Shown: positions 35,601 through 45,429 of the stretch, piece after piece
Layout of the letters: each line of letters opens with the position of its first letter
Numbering within the stretch: position 1 is the stretch's first letter
NCBI GenBank assembly: GCA_964017195.1
Contig: OZ024889.1
Location: 66,448,858 to 66,512,857 of the forward strand
DNA from: Siderastrea radians
Lineage: Eukaryota; Cnidaria; Anthozoa; Scleractinia; Rhizangiidae
Reading direction: 5' to 3'
DNA length: 64,000 bases
The notes under the pieces: model-generated
The model's database searches: none
What the model was told of the DNA's origin: nothing
What the model saw: only the letters and a program-made list of their open reading frames with translations
Position numbers and translations under genes: made by a program

Positions 35601-37887
35601 TAGTGCATAAACTAAAATGAAATTTATTTAAGTAAAATTACGTTAACAGAGAAAACTGAATCGAAACAGTACACGCGTTTAACAAAGGAAGAAAAATAAC
35701 GACATTTCTGCAATTTACTGAACATCACTTGTAAAGGAAATCATTCGTTAGTTAAAGTTTGTTTAAAATAATCTGTGTTGCTTAAGAAAATGAGACTTCC
35801 ATAATCCAAGATGGCGGATCCAAGATGGCCGCCACCAAAATAGCAAAAAATTAATCCTGACGTCATCGACTGTTGCCATGGTAACCAATTAAGGTCAAAC
35901 GACGTAAGCCATCAAAGGCAAGCTTTCTATAACGTGAGGTACGTGTATCTTTCATTGGAGCGAAGATATTCGCAAAACTTATTCCTGTATCTCATTAGCA
36001 TCTAATTAGCATAAATTATATCCGTTAGTGGCCAGAAACATGGGAAGACGGAATCGGAAAATTTGAACCCCATCGGATTCTTATTATTCGGCCTAAAATT
36101 AGTCCAAAACAGCAAAAAAATCAATTTCGGCAAGAAAATCCTACGGAATTACATACCGTACCGCACTAAGAGGTGATTTCTCCTGTTTGGTTTATTAACA
36201 ATCACTAGAACAACGCGAGTAAGGTTGACATCAAGTTCTCAGCTCAGTTTGATTCCTGCTATCAACAGATTGACTGCTTTGGCGAGGGAAGAAGCATCTG
36301 TGAGAACAGATTCAATGTGCATAGTTGGCCTCAACTGAAGGTGTTCAGAAAAGGACAATATGCTGGGGAATACAGCGGTAACCAGGACAGAGGTAATGTA
36401 GGTCTGCAAAGCGTGCAAAAGAGAACAGGAACCAAGACAAGCGTGGAAGCTTGGAGGTCGATGGTTATCGGTTGTTGACGTCACATCACAATTAGGGAGC
36501 TTAAGCAACCACAACGGCGACAGGAAGGAAAACTTCACTTCAAAAATGACTTCACAAACTTTTAAACTTCTTTGCGATTATTCCGAGTCGTTTTATCTGT
36601 CTAATGAAGCCGAACTATCCAGGAGCTGAATTTGTAAGGATGGCGTTACATTTCAGGGAGAAAAACGAAAATTTAATGTCTTGTGTTCACGTTCTACATA
36701 AAACTTTGAATTTGGTCATTTCAAGTTATAGCTGTGGACAGAAGGGCAAAGAAATGTACCAAAAAGTATAACGCGCGTGCAGAGTCATTGTTTGCAAATA
36801 AGAGCTTTTGTTTTGTGACGTTCTCGTTAGCCGTCGCCGACGTGTTTGCTTAAGTTCCCTAGCTACGCGCCAAGGACGGCCACAAACGAGGCGGCAAAGA
36901 GTGGCTAACATTATTTAGTAGACATATATAACTCCTGCGGAGGGGTCGGTACCGATTAAGGGTGAATGAATAGCCATAGTTCAGAAAGAACATAAGGAAC
37001 TCGATCTACGCCTGCAAAACTAGAATTTGGAGCGGGTTCCTGGCAAAAATCCCATGTTTTTTACTACTGGGAGAGCTCTCTCCCCCCTCCCCCCCCCCCT
37101 CCTCGCTCCACCTCACGAGGGGATAGGTTTCTGTCCAGAGGATAGAGTGCATCCTAGTTTTTCGTACTCTGTACTCTGAGTAAGGTTTAGTCGCTGTTAT
37201 TTTTCTGTACTGTACTGTACTGTACTGTATTCTTTAGCATGGTATGGCATGGCATGGCATGGTATGGTATGGTATGGTATGGTATGGTATGGTATGGTAT
37301 GGTATGGTATGGTATGGTATGGTATGGTATGGTATGTTATGAATGGTATGGGTATGGTATGGTATGGATGGTATGGTATGGTATGAATGGTATGGGTATG
37401 GTATGGTATGGTATGGTATGGTTTGGTATGGTATGGTATTGAACTGTATTGCACCTGCACAGCCATGACACCTTGTCCTTACGGAGGCGGGGAGACCTCA
37501 TTCCAAGGACTCCTCCCCTCCCTCTTAGCCCTCAAGCGGAAGGAAGAACAGAGATCTGAGAGCGAGCTTCACCGACAATGATTGACTTGAACTGATCAAG
37601 CATCAATTGAGGCACTCTTTTCATGACAGAGCTTTCAAAATACTTTTTATTGTAAGCTACCGCTCATGTTCAATCATGTATTTCTTTCTTCAGCTTCGAT
37701 CGAAAGATTCATCAACAGCCTCATGCAACAGAAAGTCCAGGATAACATTGTCCAAGACCAGCCCGCCGGACCACAACAACCATCGTATATGCAGAACCCA
37801 AACGGGCCTTGGTATCAGAATGGTTGGACGTACACAAAAACCGGCATGGTACCTTACCAGAACCCACCAGGCTGGAAAAGAGGATAA
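26630..37887 (+). CDS. Secreted thioredoxin/PDI-like protein with CSDC active site and short aromatic tail
   Basis: Four exons: 26630-26778, 27482-27566, 36269-36392 and 37694-37887, giving 183 aa. Intron phases 2, 0, 1 and the 85-nt exon 2 match the upstream paralogue, which fixes the model. A signal peptide (about 1-18) precedes the thioredoxin fold. WCSDC (50-54) replaces WCGHC, and the cis-Pro region is SWPQ (P99) instead of GYPT. Cys81 and Cys89 are kept. The tail is short, rich in Pro, Asn, Gly, Trp and Tyr, and ends in GWKRG without an ER-retention signal. AATAAA occurs at 37907 and 37917. Intron 2 is 8.7 kb and holds a MULE-like MITE and a 6.9-kb Academ-like transposon in the same orientation, yet the flanking exons are intact. 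Role unknown. Confidence 0.82.
27982..28710. mobile_element. MULE-like MITE with 9-bp target duplication, carrying a nested LINE fragment
   Basis: Inverted ends begin CAACCTCGTCCCCAG and continue about 60-100 bp (CTTCTC, GGCGGACGG, CCAAGGCTGC against their complements). TTATTTCCC flanks both sides at 27973-27981 and 28711-28719. The centre is occupied by a minus-strand LINE 3' end (28088-28600). Confidence 0.75.
28088..28600 (-). pseudogene. Truncated non-LTR retrotransposon (C-terminal reverse-transcriptase ORF end)
   Basis: The minus-strand frame 28584-28300 encodes a segment with MAYKSLHGLVPEYL, then SFSYSGAVQWNSLP. This is the characteristic last part of ORF2 in CR1/L2-type LINEs, after the RT domain. 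The 3' end has a (TATTG)n tail at 28088-28111. The 5' side is truncated, and a frame shift near residue 15 is likely. It is nested inside the MULE-like MITE. Confidence 0.75.
29277..29750 (+). repeat. Left terminal inverted repeat of the Academ-like element
   Basis: Pairs with 35700-36168. It contains two GCCATCTTGGA motifs (YY1-type consensus) and a TGACGTCA palindrome (CRE-type) near 29590-29650. Both are preserved in the right copy, so they may be part of the element's own promoter; that is inference. Confidence 0.8.
30570..35610 (+). pseudogene. Academ-type transposase with XPG/FEN1-like nuclease and CXC domain, disrupted by two stops
   Basis: One frame runs 30570-31535, meets TGA at 31533, then stays open from 31536 to another TGA at 35136. 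A 72-nt in-frame intron (34189-34260, GT...AG) and a final intron (35155-35242) lead to a last exon, 35243-35610. The N-terminus has Cys/His clusters (CIICNEG, CLFNSC, HYHRNC). A central part around 33250-33540 (NYARLMPVHLAQM, then DQTLEQE) looks like the transposase core. Next are XPG-like blocks: VIDAM (about 34162), HTHEEADTLI (34621), SSPDTDVLVLL (34705) and TGADWG (34893). The last exon is a Tesmin/TSO1-like CXC domain (CGCKSDCKGRCSC). Both stops are TGA, and CGA-to-TGA decay at methylated CpG is a plausible cause. Otherwise almost undamaged, so recently active or maintained by selection. Confidence 0.78.
35700..36168 (-). repeat. Right terminal inverted repeat of the Academ-like element
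   Basis: Reverse complement of the left repeat with a few substitutions and short indels, ending CATACCGTACCGCACTA before the AGA duplication. Exon 3 of the host gene starts only 100 bp beyond it (36269). Confidence 0.8.
37203..37436. repeat. (GGTAT)n pentanucleotide satellite
   Basis: Runs of ACTGT units then about 200 bp of GGTAT with rare variants, in intron 3 of the second thioredoxin-like gene. Creates long artificial frames on both strands. Confidence 0.95.
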
Positions 37888-37989
37888 AGCTGAAAAATTA
37901 ATGTAAAATAAAACAAAATAAAACTGTACCTTTATTCATAAGATTTATGACTCACAGCTATATATACATACATATAAGATGTATGGACC

Positions 37990-38420
37990 TCGTAGGGGAC
38001 TTCGAGTTACAGACCGAGTTTTTTTCCACTCGTTTTATGGCCCAAGCGGAAGTTTGGGGTTTCTGCTCGGCCAAACAAATATTTGTCGCAAACTTCCGCT
38101 ACACCACTTGAGCTCGTATCTTGAGTGACCATAATATATTTTGCACCCAGAGTGAGGGGAGGGAGAACAACGGCGGGATCTTGTTATTGATCTTTTCTTG
38201 TTATTGCTTGTTTTTTTCGTCGTAACATACTCACAAAGCAAGATTAAGATAGTTAAAAGACTTCTAAAAGACTTCTTCGTCACTGAGAGGACAACAAAAA
38301 TAACGGAATTTCACCACGATAAAACTTTAAGTAATACCTTAAACCACCCGTCAACAATAGGCTATTTTGGGAAAGTCGACAATCATTAAGACCACTGGCG
38401 ATTATTTGTGCTCACTTTAG
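37990..38420. other. Intergenic, no gene seen
   Basis: Sequence after the 3' end of the second thioredoxin-like gene; only short unsupported frames. Confidence 0.5.
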
Positions 38421-38700
38421 TGACCAAGCTCAAATTTATACGCAAATTGACGCAAGTTTTTCACGTATGACCTTATGCAGTTTGGTATGATTTGGGCACC
38501 CAGCGCAAGTCGACGGAAGTGTTGTTTTCCTTACTAATACTGCTAGCGCTGTTGCAAAGTTTTTAAATTTTATTCTTTTATTTGGTGCAACTTACGTCTT
38601 CTGTGCAACTTAACTTGCGTTGAGTTTTTTGTGCGCCTTTTGACCGCCTTTTGACCGACAATTGGAAACTCATGACAACATAAGAAAACTTTTCCGAGAA
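38421..38700. repeat. Dispersed repeat also found at 54885-55155
   Basis: Shares GCAGTTTGGTATGATTTGGG, GCAACTTAACTTGCGTTGAG and AATTGGAAACTCATGACAAC in the same order with 54885-55155. It also shares the CGCAAGT words of the repeat beside the DUF885 genes, so it is a family member. Confidence 0.65.
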
Positions 38701-38704
38701 TTAA

Positions 38705-39626
38705 CGGTCTGAAATTCACAAAGTTGGTATGGGTGGAGGTATTGCTTCTAGTAATTCAAAAGTCTTTCTTCCGCAGCCTGGTTTAAACTTTTTGTAGATG
38801 TCCTGCCAAAGTTTGTATGGGTGGAGGTATAGCTTGCAGTCATACAAACATCTGAATTTACGAAGTTACTAAACTAAAACAATACTCAACAACTGACACA
38901 ACCCAAAAGAAATTTCGCGTGACTGCAAAAACAAAAACAACAACAACAACAAAAACAAAACAACTTGGCTTTGACGTTCTGCGTGATTATTTATTGATGT
39001 CCCGCCTCTAACAAACACTGCATTAGTTTTTCATAGAATGAAAATAAGCGATAAATATTAGAGAACAAACGTTTCGATGTTCTCGTGACAATGTCAAGTT
39101 CATGTGAAAAATGTCTTATTTTATTAAGTAACGTTGCAAATTAATTAAAAAAATTTCACTGTCTTGTGAGAGAGACTATAGTGAACTGTTCCTATGGCGT
39201 TGTTCCTTTCTCTTTTGTAAGTATGTTTTGGTTATAGTGAGTTTCTCTGGCAACCACCCTAACAAGCAACCATCTTAGAGTCTTAATTAGGCCATAATCT
39301 TAATGAAAACTCGTCACTAAGATTCCGTTCAATTAAAAGATTTAGTTTATTCAGGATCTCTTATAAATCTCTCATGTGCAACTATTCCCTTAGCTTAATC
39401 TCAAAAGTACAGAAGTCGCGTCGCTTGCCAGAGTTCCTAAAATTATTAGACAGCGAAGGTGTTCGAAAACGAAAACCATTCGGATTATTAATGTTTGGCC
39501 TGAGGCCAAAAACAGAGCAATCAAAGTTGTTTTATACGAAAAACATTACGTCAATTGTAACATCCATACACGGGCAGATAAAATAAGACGAAAATAATAC
39601 TTCGTTCAAACTTCCTGTCCCAGACG
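38705..39626. repeat. ~0.92-kb repeat unit R1
   Basis: Begins CGGTCTGAAATTCACAAAGT and ends CCTGTCCCAGACG. Related units follow at 39627 (R2), about 43268-44040 (R3, 5' truncated), 44041 (R4) and 46786-48289 (R5). Short frames conserved between R1 and R3 (39374-39586, 43788-44000) reflect copying, not coding. Confidence 0.75.
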
Positions 39627-40801
39627 CGGTCTGAAATTCACCAAGTTGGTATGGGTGGAGGTATTGCTTCTAGTAATTCAAAAGTCTCTCTTCCGCAGCC
39701 TGGTTTAAACGTTTTGTAGATGTCCTGCCAAAGTTTGTATAGGTGGAGGTATCGCTTGCAGTCATACAAACATCTGAATTTGTTAAGTTAGTAGACTGAA
39801 ACAATACAAAACACCTGACACAACCCAAAAGAAACTTTCTGTGACTGCCAAAAAACAAAACAAAAAAAAATACTGGTTTTGACGTTCTGCGTGATTATTT
39901 ATTGATGTCTCTCCTCTACTGATAAACACTGCATTACTTTTTGGAGAATGAAAATAAGCGATACACATTGGAGAACAAACGTTTCGGTGTTCTTGTGACA
40001 ATGTCAAGTTCAGATGAAAAATGTCTTATTTTATAAGTAACGTTGCAAATTAATAAAAAAAATTCACTGTCTTGTGAGAGAGACTATAGTGAACTGTTCT
40101 TTCCATGGCGTTGTTCCTTTCTCTTTTGTAAGTGCTTTTTTAATTATAGTGAGTTTCTCTGGCAACCACCCTAACAAGCAATCATCTTAGAGTCTTACTT
40201 AGGCCACAATCTTAATGAAAACTCGTCACTAAGATTCCGTTCAATTAAAAGGTCTAGTTTATTCAGGATCTCTTCTAAATCTCTCATGTGCGACCATTCC
40301 CTTAGCTTAATCTCGAAAGTACAGTAGTCGCGTCGCTTTCAGAGTTGCTAAAATTAAATTCGATTTTTTTTTAAGTTTTAATTTGGGGCTCTCTTGTATT
40401 ACAGCGAAGGTGTTTGAAAACGAAAAACATTCGGATTATTAAATGTTTGGCCTAGCAATCATACCAAAGAAATGAACAACATTCTTCAGTGTTACTCTGA
40501 TAAGTTTCTCAAGTCAGGATAGTTCAGTGGGAAGCCTTTTCTCATTGTTATGAAAAAATCCATTTTATTGTTTGCAACTACTTCCAAAAACAAATGGGCC
40601 AAGTATGATGACTTGTTTCCTCGAACTGCCCTTGGACGCCTTATGACGGTTACATAATGTAGTATTCCTTTGGTATGGTGCGGGGGTTGTGACTGAGGAG
40701 AAAAGGACAACTGCGTGCAGTCTGCCTAACATGTATAATGTGTATATTCCAACTGTTCTCTATATACAGCTGCATTTTGCTTAATACCTCCGTTCTCAAT
40801 A

Positions 40802-41719
40802 GGGAAGGTACGTTTTTTCTTGGGGGGGGAGGGCTGGGACCTCAGAGGGGAGGGTCATCAGTGAAAGTGAGCACCAAAAGGGGAGGGCCATACCTCATGT
40901 GAGCTATTCAAGGGAGGGTCACACATCTTTTCCAGAATTTTTTAATGAGAATTTTTGTGATGTTGCTTTCCATTTTTCTTACAGCTTAAGTTTTTCTTTT
41001 CACCTACTTTGATTTAATTTGGTGTCTTATTATAGGTACTAGGTTACATTTTTACATGTATATTATGCCATGGCACATAGTTTTTCTCAGAGGACTCGTG
41101 TCCTTTTCTGTCCGTATCGAGAAGTACTTGACTCAGGTATCGTTTCTTCAGCTTCTTGCTGTTGGCAATCTGCTGCCTGATCTCCTGAGCCGTTTAGTTC
41201 TGAAGAGTTACTAGTAGATCCAACAATGCGCTCTACCCTGTCGGAAATGTCGGAAATATTTGTTTTTGAGAGGCAGATTTCGCATGCTAAACAACTAAAC
41301 CTTTCTGTTAAAGTAACCAACAGCAATGCCGGCTAGTCGGAGAAAGAAGCGCGTGTATTTTCCCTTAGATATTTTATGTTCAAAACTTTATAATACTCAA
41401 ATACTTCCATATTCAAACGTCAGCTATAAAACGTAAATATCCCACAATGATTGTTCGCATTTTCCTTGTTTCAGCACGCACACATTCAATATCGAGATAT
41501 ATTCATATTCAAACATATTCATATTCTGAGGTTTCTACAGCATGGAACATACCATGTTGTAGTGAGGGGAGGGTCGCGCTTTTGTAAGTCACCTAAAGGT
41601 GGGGGGTCAGGACTGAGTTTTTTAGTTAAAACGCAAGGGAGGGCCAACACTTTTTTGGGAAAAAAATACCAAAATTCCCCAGCCCTCCCCCCCCCCCCCA
41701 AGAAAAAACGTACCTTCCC
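40802..41719. mobile_element. 918-bp non-autonomous DNA transposon, ATA duplication, absent from sister copy
   Basis: Ends GGGAAGGTACGTTTTTTCTT and its complement with G/C-runs. ATA flanks it at 40799-40801 and 41720-41722. The right duplication copy has the uninterrupted site with a single ATA near 45230. Both subterminal regions contain GGGAGGGTCA-type words. A 79-codon minus-strand frame inside is unrecognised. Superfamily not assigned from the ends alone. Confidence 0.88.
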
Positions 41720-41921
41720 ATATTTTTCTCCTTCTCAGTTTCACTCCAATGTGGAGGGCTGCACTTCAACTGAGCAATATGCTGAGGGATAAAGTAGTAA
41801 AATCCATTCTTGGCACTAACGAAATTCCCGCATGGTTTATAGGCTCGTTCGTTTATTCTTGTTATTCAAAGAATTCTACACATGCTCTTCGTAACCAGAA
41901 ATCACGAAAAACAGCACTATT

Positions 41922-43238
41922 TTAAATCTCCTTGCAAAAAGAATTTACCAAAGTAAGGTCATTGTTGTTCCGCTTAAGAAACTGTTGTCGAATCCAGGCT
42001 TGAAAAGATCTTCCCCCGAGTGCAAAAAGACGTCTCCCGGATGCGAGAATGTCCATCTCGACGATTGCAACAGCGCCATGGTCTGAAAGGGAGTAATATT
42101 TTGGCTGAAACTGAGTGATTGAATTAAGATTCTTCTCTAGAAGCTCCATGAGTGATCTAGCATTTTTCCTTAAACTTGCGGAGCGTGACGAAGATCCAAA
42201 CTGTGAAAAATCCGTGGCAAGGAAAACTTTTAGTTCTGAGGCTGTAGAATTTGTCATCATTTTAACTGCGGCACTCAACTCCAGCATGCACTTAACAACT
42301 AAATCAATATTTCCTCCGTGAGATAATATTACGCCTTCTGCGCGAATGTGAACGGAGACGAAGTCCGGCCGTAGATTACGAGCAATGAAATCTTGAGCGA
42401 TGTGTTTGAGTTTCATGTTGAAGAAGGCGTCAACATTACCAAAAGACAGTGGACGATTCACGATGGATGTGAAATTAAACTGTGCTCTCGGGCTTCTGAT
42501 GGGGTAGCGGTTCCCTCTCTATTGCATTATACCAACGCAGGGATGTTTCTTGACAATTTCATTTTCGAATGTTTCGACGGAATGAAGCGCTGCGGCATAT
42601 ACACAGGTTACTGAATTGATCTGAAGATTTTGATACATGCGAGGAGCTGTGCAAGGGAAAACTCCCGTGGCGTTATTGAATGTTCCTGGCTTTCTACGGG
42701 TAAAATGAAAGTGAACCAGTACGTCCAGCTGGTCTTTGCAGACGTCGCGAAACTTGTTCCAATCAACAAGCGTGCCGTGTCCGCTAACCTGAAGCTCACG
42801 ATTGAGCTCGGTCACATTGAAGTACAGTGAGAGAGTCTGTGCATTTTTCATCGCGCCATAAAACTTTGAATGCTTTACAAATGGAACCACAACCTGTCGT
42901 CCCCCGTGAGCTGCGAGCGCTGTGAGATGAATGAGGCTAGTAGTGGCCTGAGTAAGTTGTTCCCAGTAACTAAAAGCCATGATAAATTTTTCCTCACCAT
43001 GCCGTTTATCTCGTACGTCGACACTGCTAAGCAGAACGTTGGTGACATTATCAGGTTCTTTCTCTGGAGACTGATCAAAGTGAAGCGTGATGTTCCTCTG
43101 TTCGACATGATGACCTGCTTCTTTATCGTTGATGTCGAATCTTCTTTGATATAGATACCAAACAACAAACACCATTGTTATTCCAAGGAAAGACAGCTTG
43201 CGTGCCGACAGTTTGCGTGCAGGTGTAATAAACCTCAT
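41922..43238 (-). pseudogene. Fucosyltransferase-like protein, left duplicate with nonsense mutation
   Basis: Nearly identical to the intact copy at 45430-46749. A single base change converts a Trp codon to TAG at 42519-42521 (residue 240), splitting the gene after IMQ. Downstream the frame is still open to the normal end, and a 3-nt in-frame indel lies near 42180. The stop removes the segment that contains the HIRAE motif, so the product cannot be a working transferase. With so few other changes, loss is recent, or this is a segregating or sequencing variant. The possible 3' exon at 40492-40692 is also present here, with the 918-bp MITE in the presumed intron. Confidence 0.85.
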
Positions 43239-44920
43239 CTTTAACTCAGTCTTTAACTGGCTGCTGGACCCTGTGAGTTACTAGACTGAAACGATATCCA
43301 ACACCCGGCTGGCACAACCCAAAAGAAACTTCGCGTGACTGCAAAAAGAAAAAAACAAAACAAAACAAAAAAACTTGGTTTTGATGTTCTCCGTGATGAT
43401 TTATTAATGTCTCTCCTCTACTGATAAACACTGCATTAGTTTTTCATAGAATGAAAATAAGCGATAAATATTGGAGAAAAAACGTTTCGATGTTCTCGTG
43501 ACAATGTCAAGTTCATGTGAAAAATGTCTTATTTTATTATATTAAATAACGTTGCGAATTGATTAAAAAATTTCACTGTCTTGTGAGAGAGACTATAGTG
43601 AACTGTTCCTCTGGCGTTGTTCCTTTCTCTTTTGTAAGTAAGTTTTGGTTATAGTGAGTTTCTCTGGCAACCACCCTAACAAACAACCATCTTAGAGTCT
43701 TAATTAGGCCATAATCTTAATGAAAACTCGTCACTAAGATTCCGTTCAATTAAAAGATTTAGTTTATTCGGGATCTCTTCATCTCGCATGTGCGACTACT
43801 CCCTTAGCTTAATCTTAAAAGTACAGAAGTCGCGTCGCTTGCCAGAGTTCCTAAAATTATTAGACAGCGAAGGTGTTCGAAAACGAAAACCATTCGAATT
43901 ATTAATGTTTGGCCTGAGGCCAAAAACAGAGCAATCAAAGTTGTTTAATATGAAAAACATTACGTCAATTGTAACATCCATACACGGGCAGATAAAATAA
44001 GACAAAAATAATACTTCGTTCAAACTTCCTGTCCCAGACGCGGTCTGAAATTCACCAAGTTGGTATGGGTGGAGATATTGCTTCTAGTAATTCAAAAGTC
44101 TTTCTTCCGCAGCCTGGTTTAAACGTTTTGTAGATGTCCTGCCAAAGTTTGTATAGGTGGAGGTATCGCTTGCAGTCATACAAACATCTGAATTTGTCAA
44201 GTTAGTAGACTGAAACAATACAAAACACCTGACACAACCCAAAAGAAACTTTCCGTGACTGCCAAAAAACAAAACAAAAAACAAAACAAAACAAACAAAA
44301 TACTGGTTTTGACGTTCTGCGTGATTATTTATTGATGTCTCTCCTCTACTGATAAACACTGCATTACTTTTTGGAGAATGAAAATAAGCAATACATATTG
44401 GAGAACAAACGTTTCGGTGTTCTTGTGACAATGTCAAGTTCAGATGAAAAATGTCTTATTTTATTAAGTAACGTTGCAAATGAATAAAAAAATTCACTGT
44501 CTTGTGAGAGAGACTATAGTGAACTGTTCTTTCCATGGCGTTGTTCCTTTCTCTTTTGTAAGTGCTTTTTTAATTATAGTGAGTTTCTCTGGCGACCACC
44601 CTAACAAGCAATCATCTTAGAGTCTTACTTAGGCCACAATCTTAATGAAAACTCGTCACTAAGATTCCGTTCAATTAAAAGGTCTAGTTTATTCAGGATC
44701 TCTTCTAATTCTCTCATGTGCGAAAATTCCCTTAGCTTAATCTCGAAAGTACAATAGTCGCGTCGCTTCCAGAGTTCCTAAAATTAAATTCGATTTTTTT
44801 TAAGTTTTAATTTGGGGCTCTCTTGTATTACAGCGAAGGTGTTTGAAAACGAAAAACATTCGGATTATTAAATGTTTGGCCTAGCAATCATACCAAAGAA
44901 ATGAACAACATTCTTCAGTG

Positions 44921-45121
44921 TTACTCTGATAAGTTTCTCAAGTCAGGATAGTTCAGTGGGAAGCCTTTTCTCATTGTTATGAAAAAATCCATTTTATTGT
45001 TTGCAACTACTTCCAAAAACAAATGGGCCAAGTATGATGACTTGTTTCCTCGAACTGCCCTTGGACGCCTTATGACGGTTACATAATGTAGTATTCCTTT
45101 GGTATGGTGCGGGGGTTGTGA
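44921..45121 (-). other. Possible 3' coding exon of the fucosyltransferase-like gene
   Basis: A minus-strand frame of 66 codons begins directly after a strong acceptor (TTTTCTCCTCAG) and reads SQPPHHTKG to PDLRNLSE and stop. A GTAAAT donor at phase 0 lies nine codons before the stop of the transferase (exon end at 45457), so splicing would give a 497-aa alternative product. The same arrangement is preserved in the left copy (40492-40692). No transcript evidence; identity between copies is expected from recent duplication and is not itself support. Confidence 0.35.
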
Positions 45122-45429
45122 CTGAGGAGAAAAGGACAACTGCGTGCAGTCTACCTAACATGTATAATGTGTATATTCCAACTGTTCTCTATATACAGCT
45201 GCATTTTGCTTAATACCTCCGTTCTCAATATTTTTCTCCTTCTCAGTTTCACTCCAATGTGGAGGGCTGCACTTCAACTGAGCAATATGCTGAGGGATAA
45301 AGTAGTAAAATCCATTCTTGGCACTAACGAAATTCTCGCATGGTTTATAAGTTCGTTCGTTTATTCTTGTTATTCAAAGAATTCTACACATGCTCTTCGT
45401 AACCAGAAATCACGAAAAACAGCACTATT

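Larger units (their letters stand above)
29277..36168 (+). mobile_element. Full-length Academ-like DNA transposon (XPG-nuclease lineage), 6.9 kb
   Basis: Both ends read TAGTGCGGTACGGTATG inward, and the terminal inverted repeats extend about 470 bp (29277-29750 and 35700-36168) with scattered mismatches. AGA flanks the element at 29274-29276 and 36169-36171, a 3-bp target duplication. It carries one long gene (30570-35610). Academ elements are known for 3-4-bp duplications, and one lineage encodes an XPG-type nuclease, so this is the best fit. It lies in intron 2 of the second thioredoxin-like gene, same strand. Confidence 0.8.
39627..44040. repeat. Tandem duplication, left copy (fucosyltransferase-like pseudogene + MITE)
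   Basis: A direct repeat with 44041-48289; both begin at the CGGTCTGAAATTCACCAAGT unit. Corresponding landmarks are offset by 4414 bp before 40800 and by about 3510 bp after 41720, and the difference equals the MITE at 40802-41719. Near-identical sequence indicates a recent event. Confidence 0.85.

Noticed and set aside
29279..36168. Virus or Maverick-like origin for the 6.9-kb element
   Set aside because: No polymerase, integrase, capsid or packaging genes; the content fits a single-gene DNA transposon.
37197..37466. Tyr-Gly-Met-Val-Trp and His-Thr-Ile-Pro-Tyr repeat proteins
   Set aside because: Artefacts of the GGTAT pentanucleotide satellite on both strands.
39374..39586. Conserved 70-codon frame repeated at 43788-44000
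   Set aside because: Conservation follows from the recent copying of the 0.92-kb repeat; related units at 40300 and 48000 break the frame.
42115..43154. Plus-strand frames opposite the transferase genes
   Set aside because: Antisense shadows of the minus-strand coding sequence, mirrored at 45623-46665.
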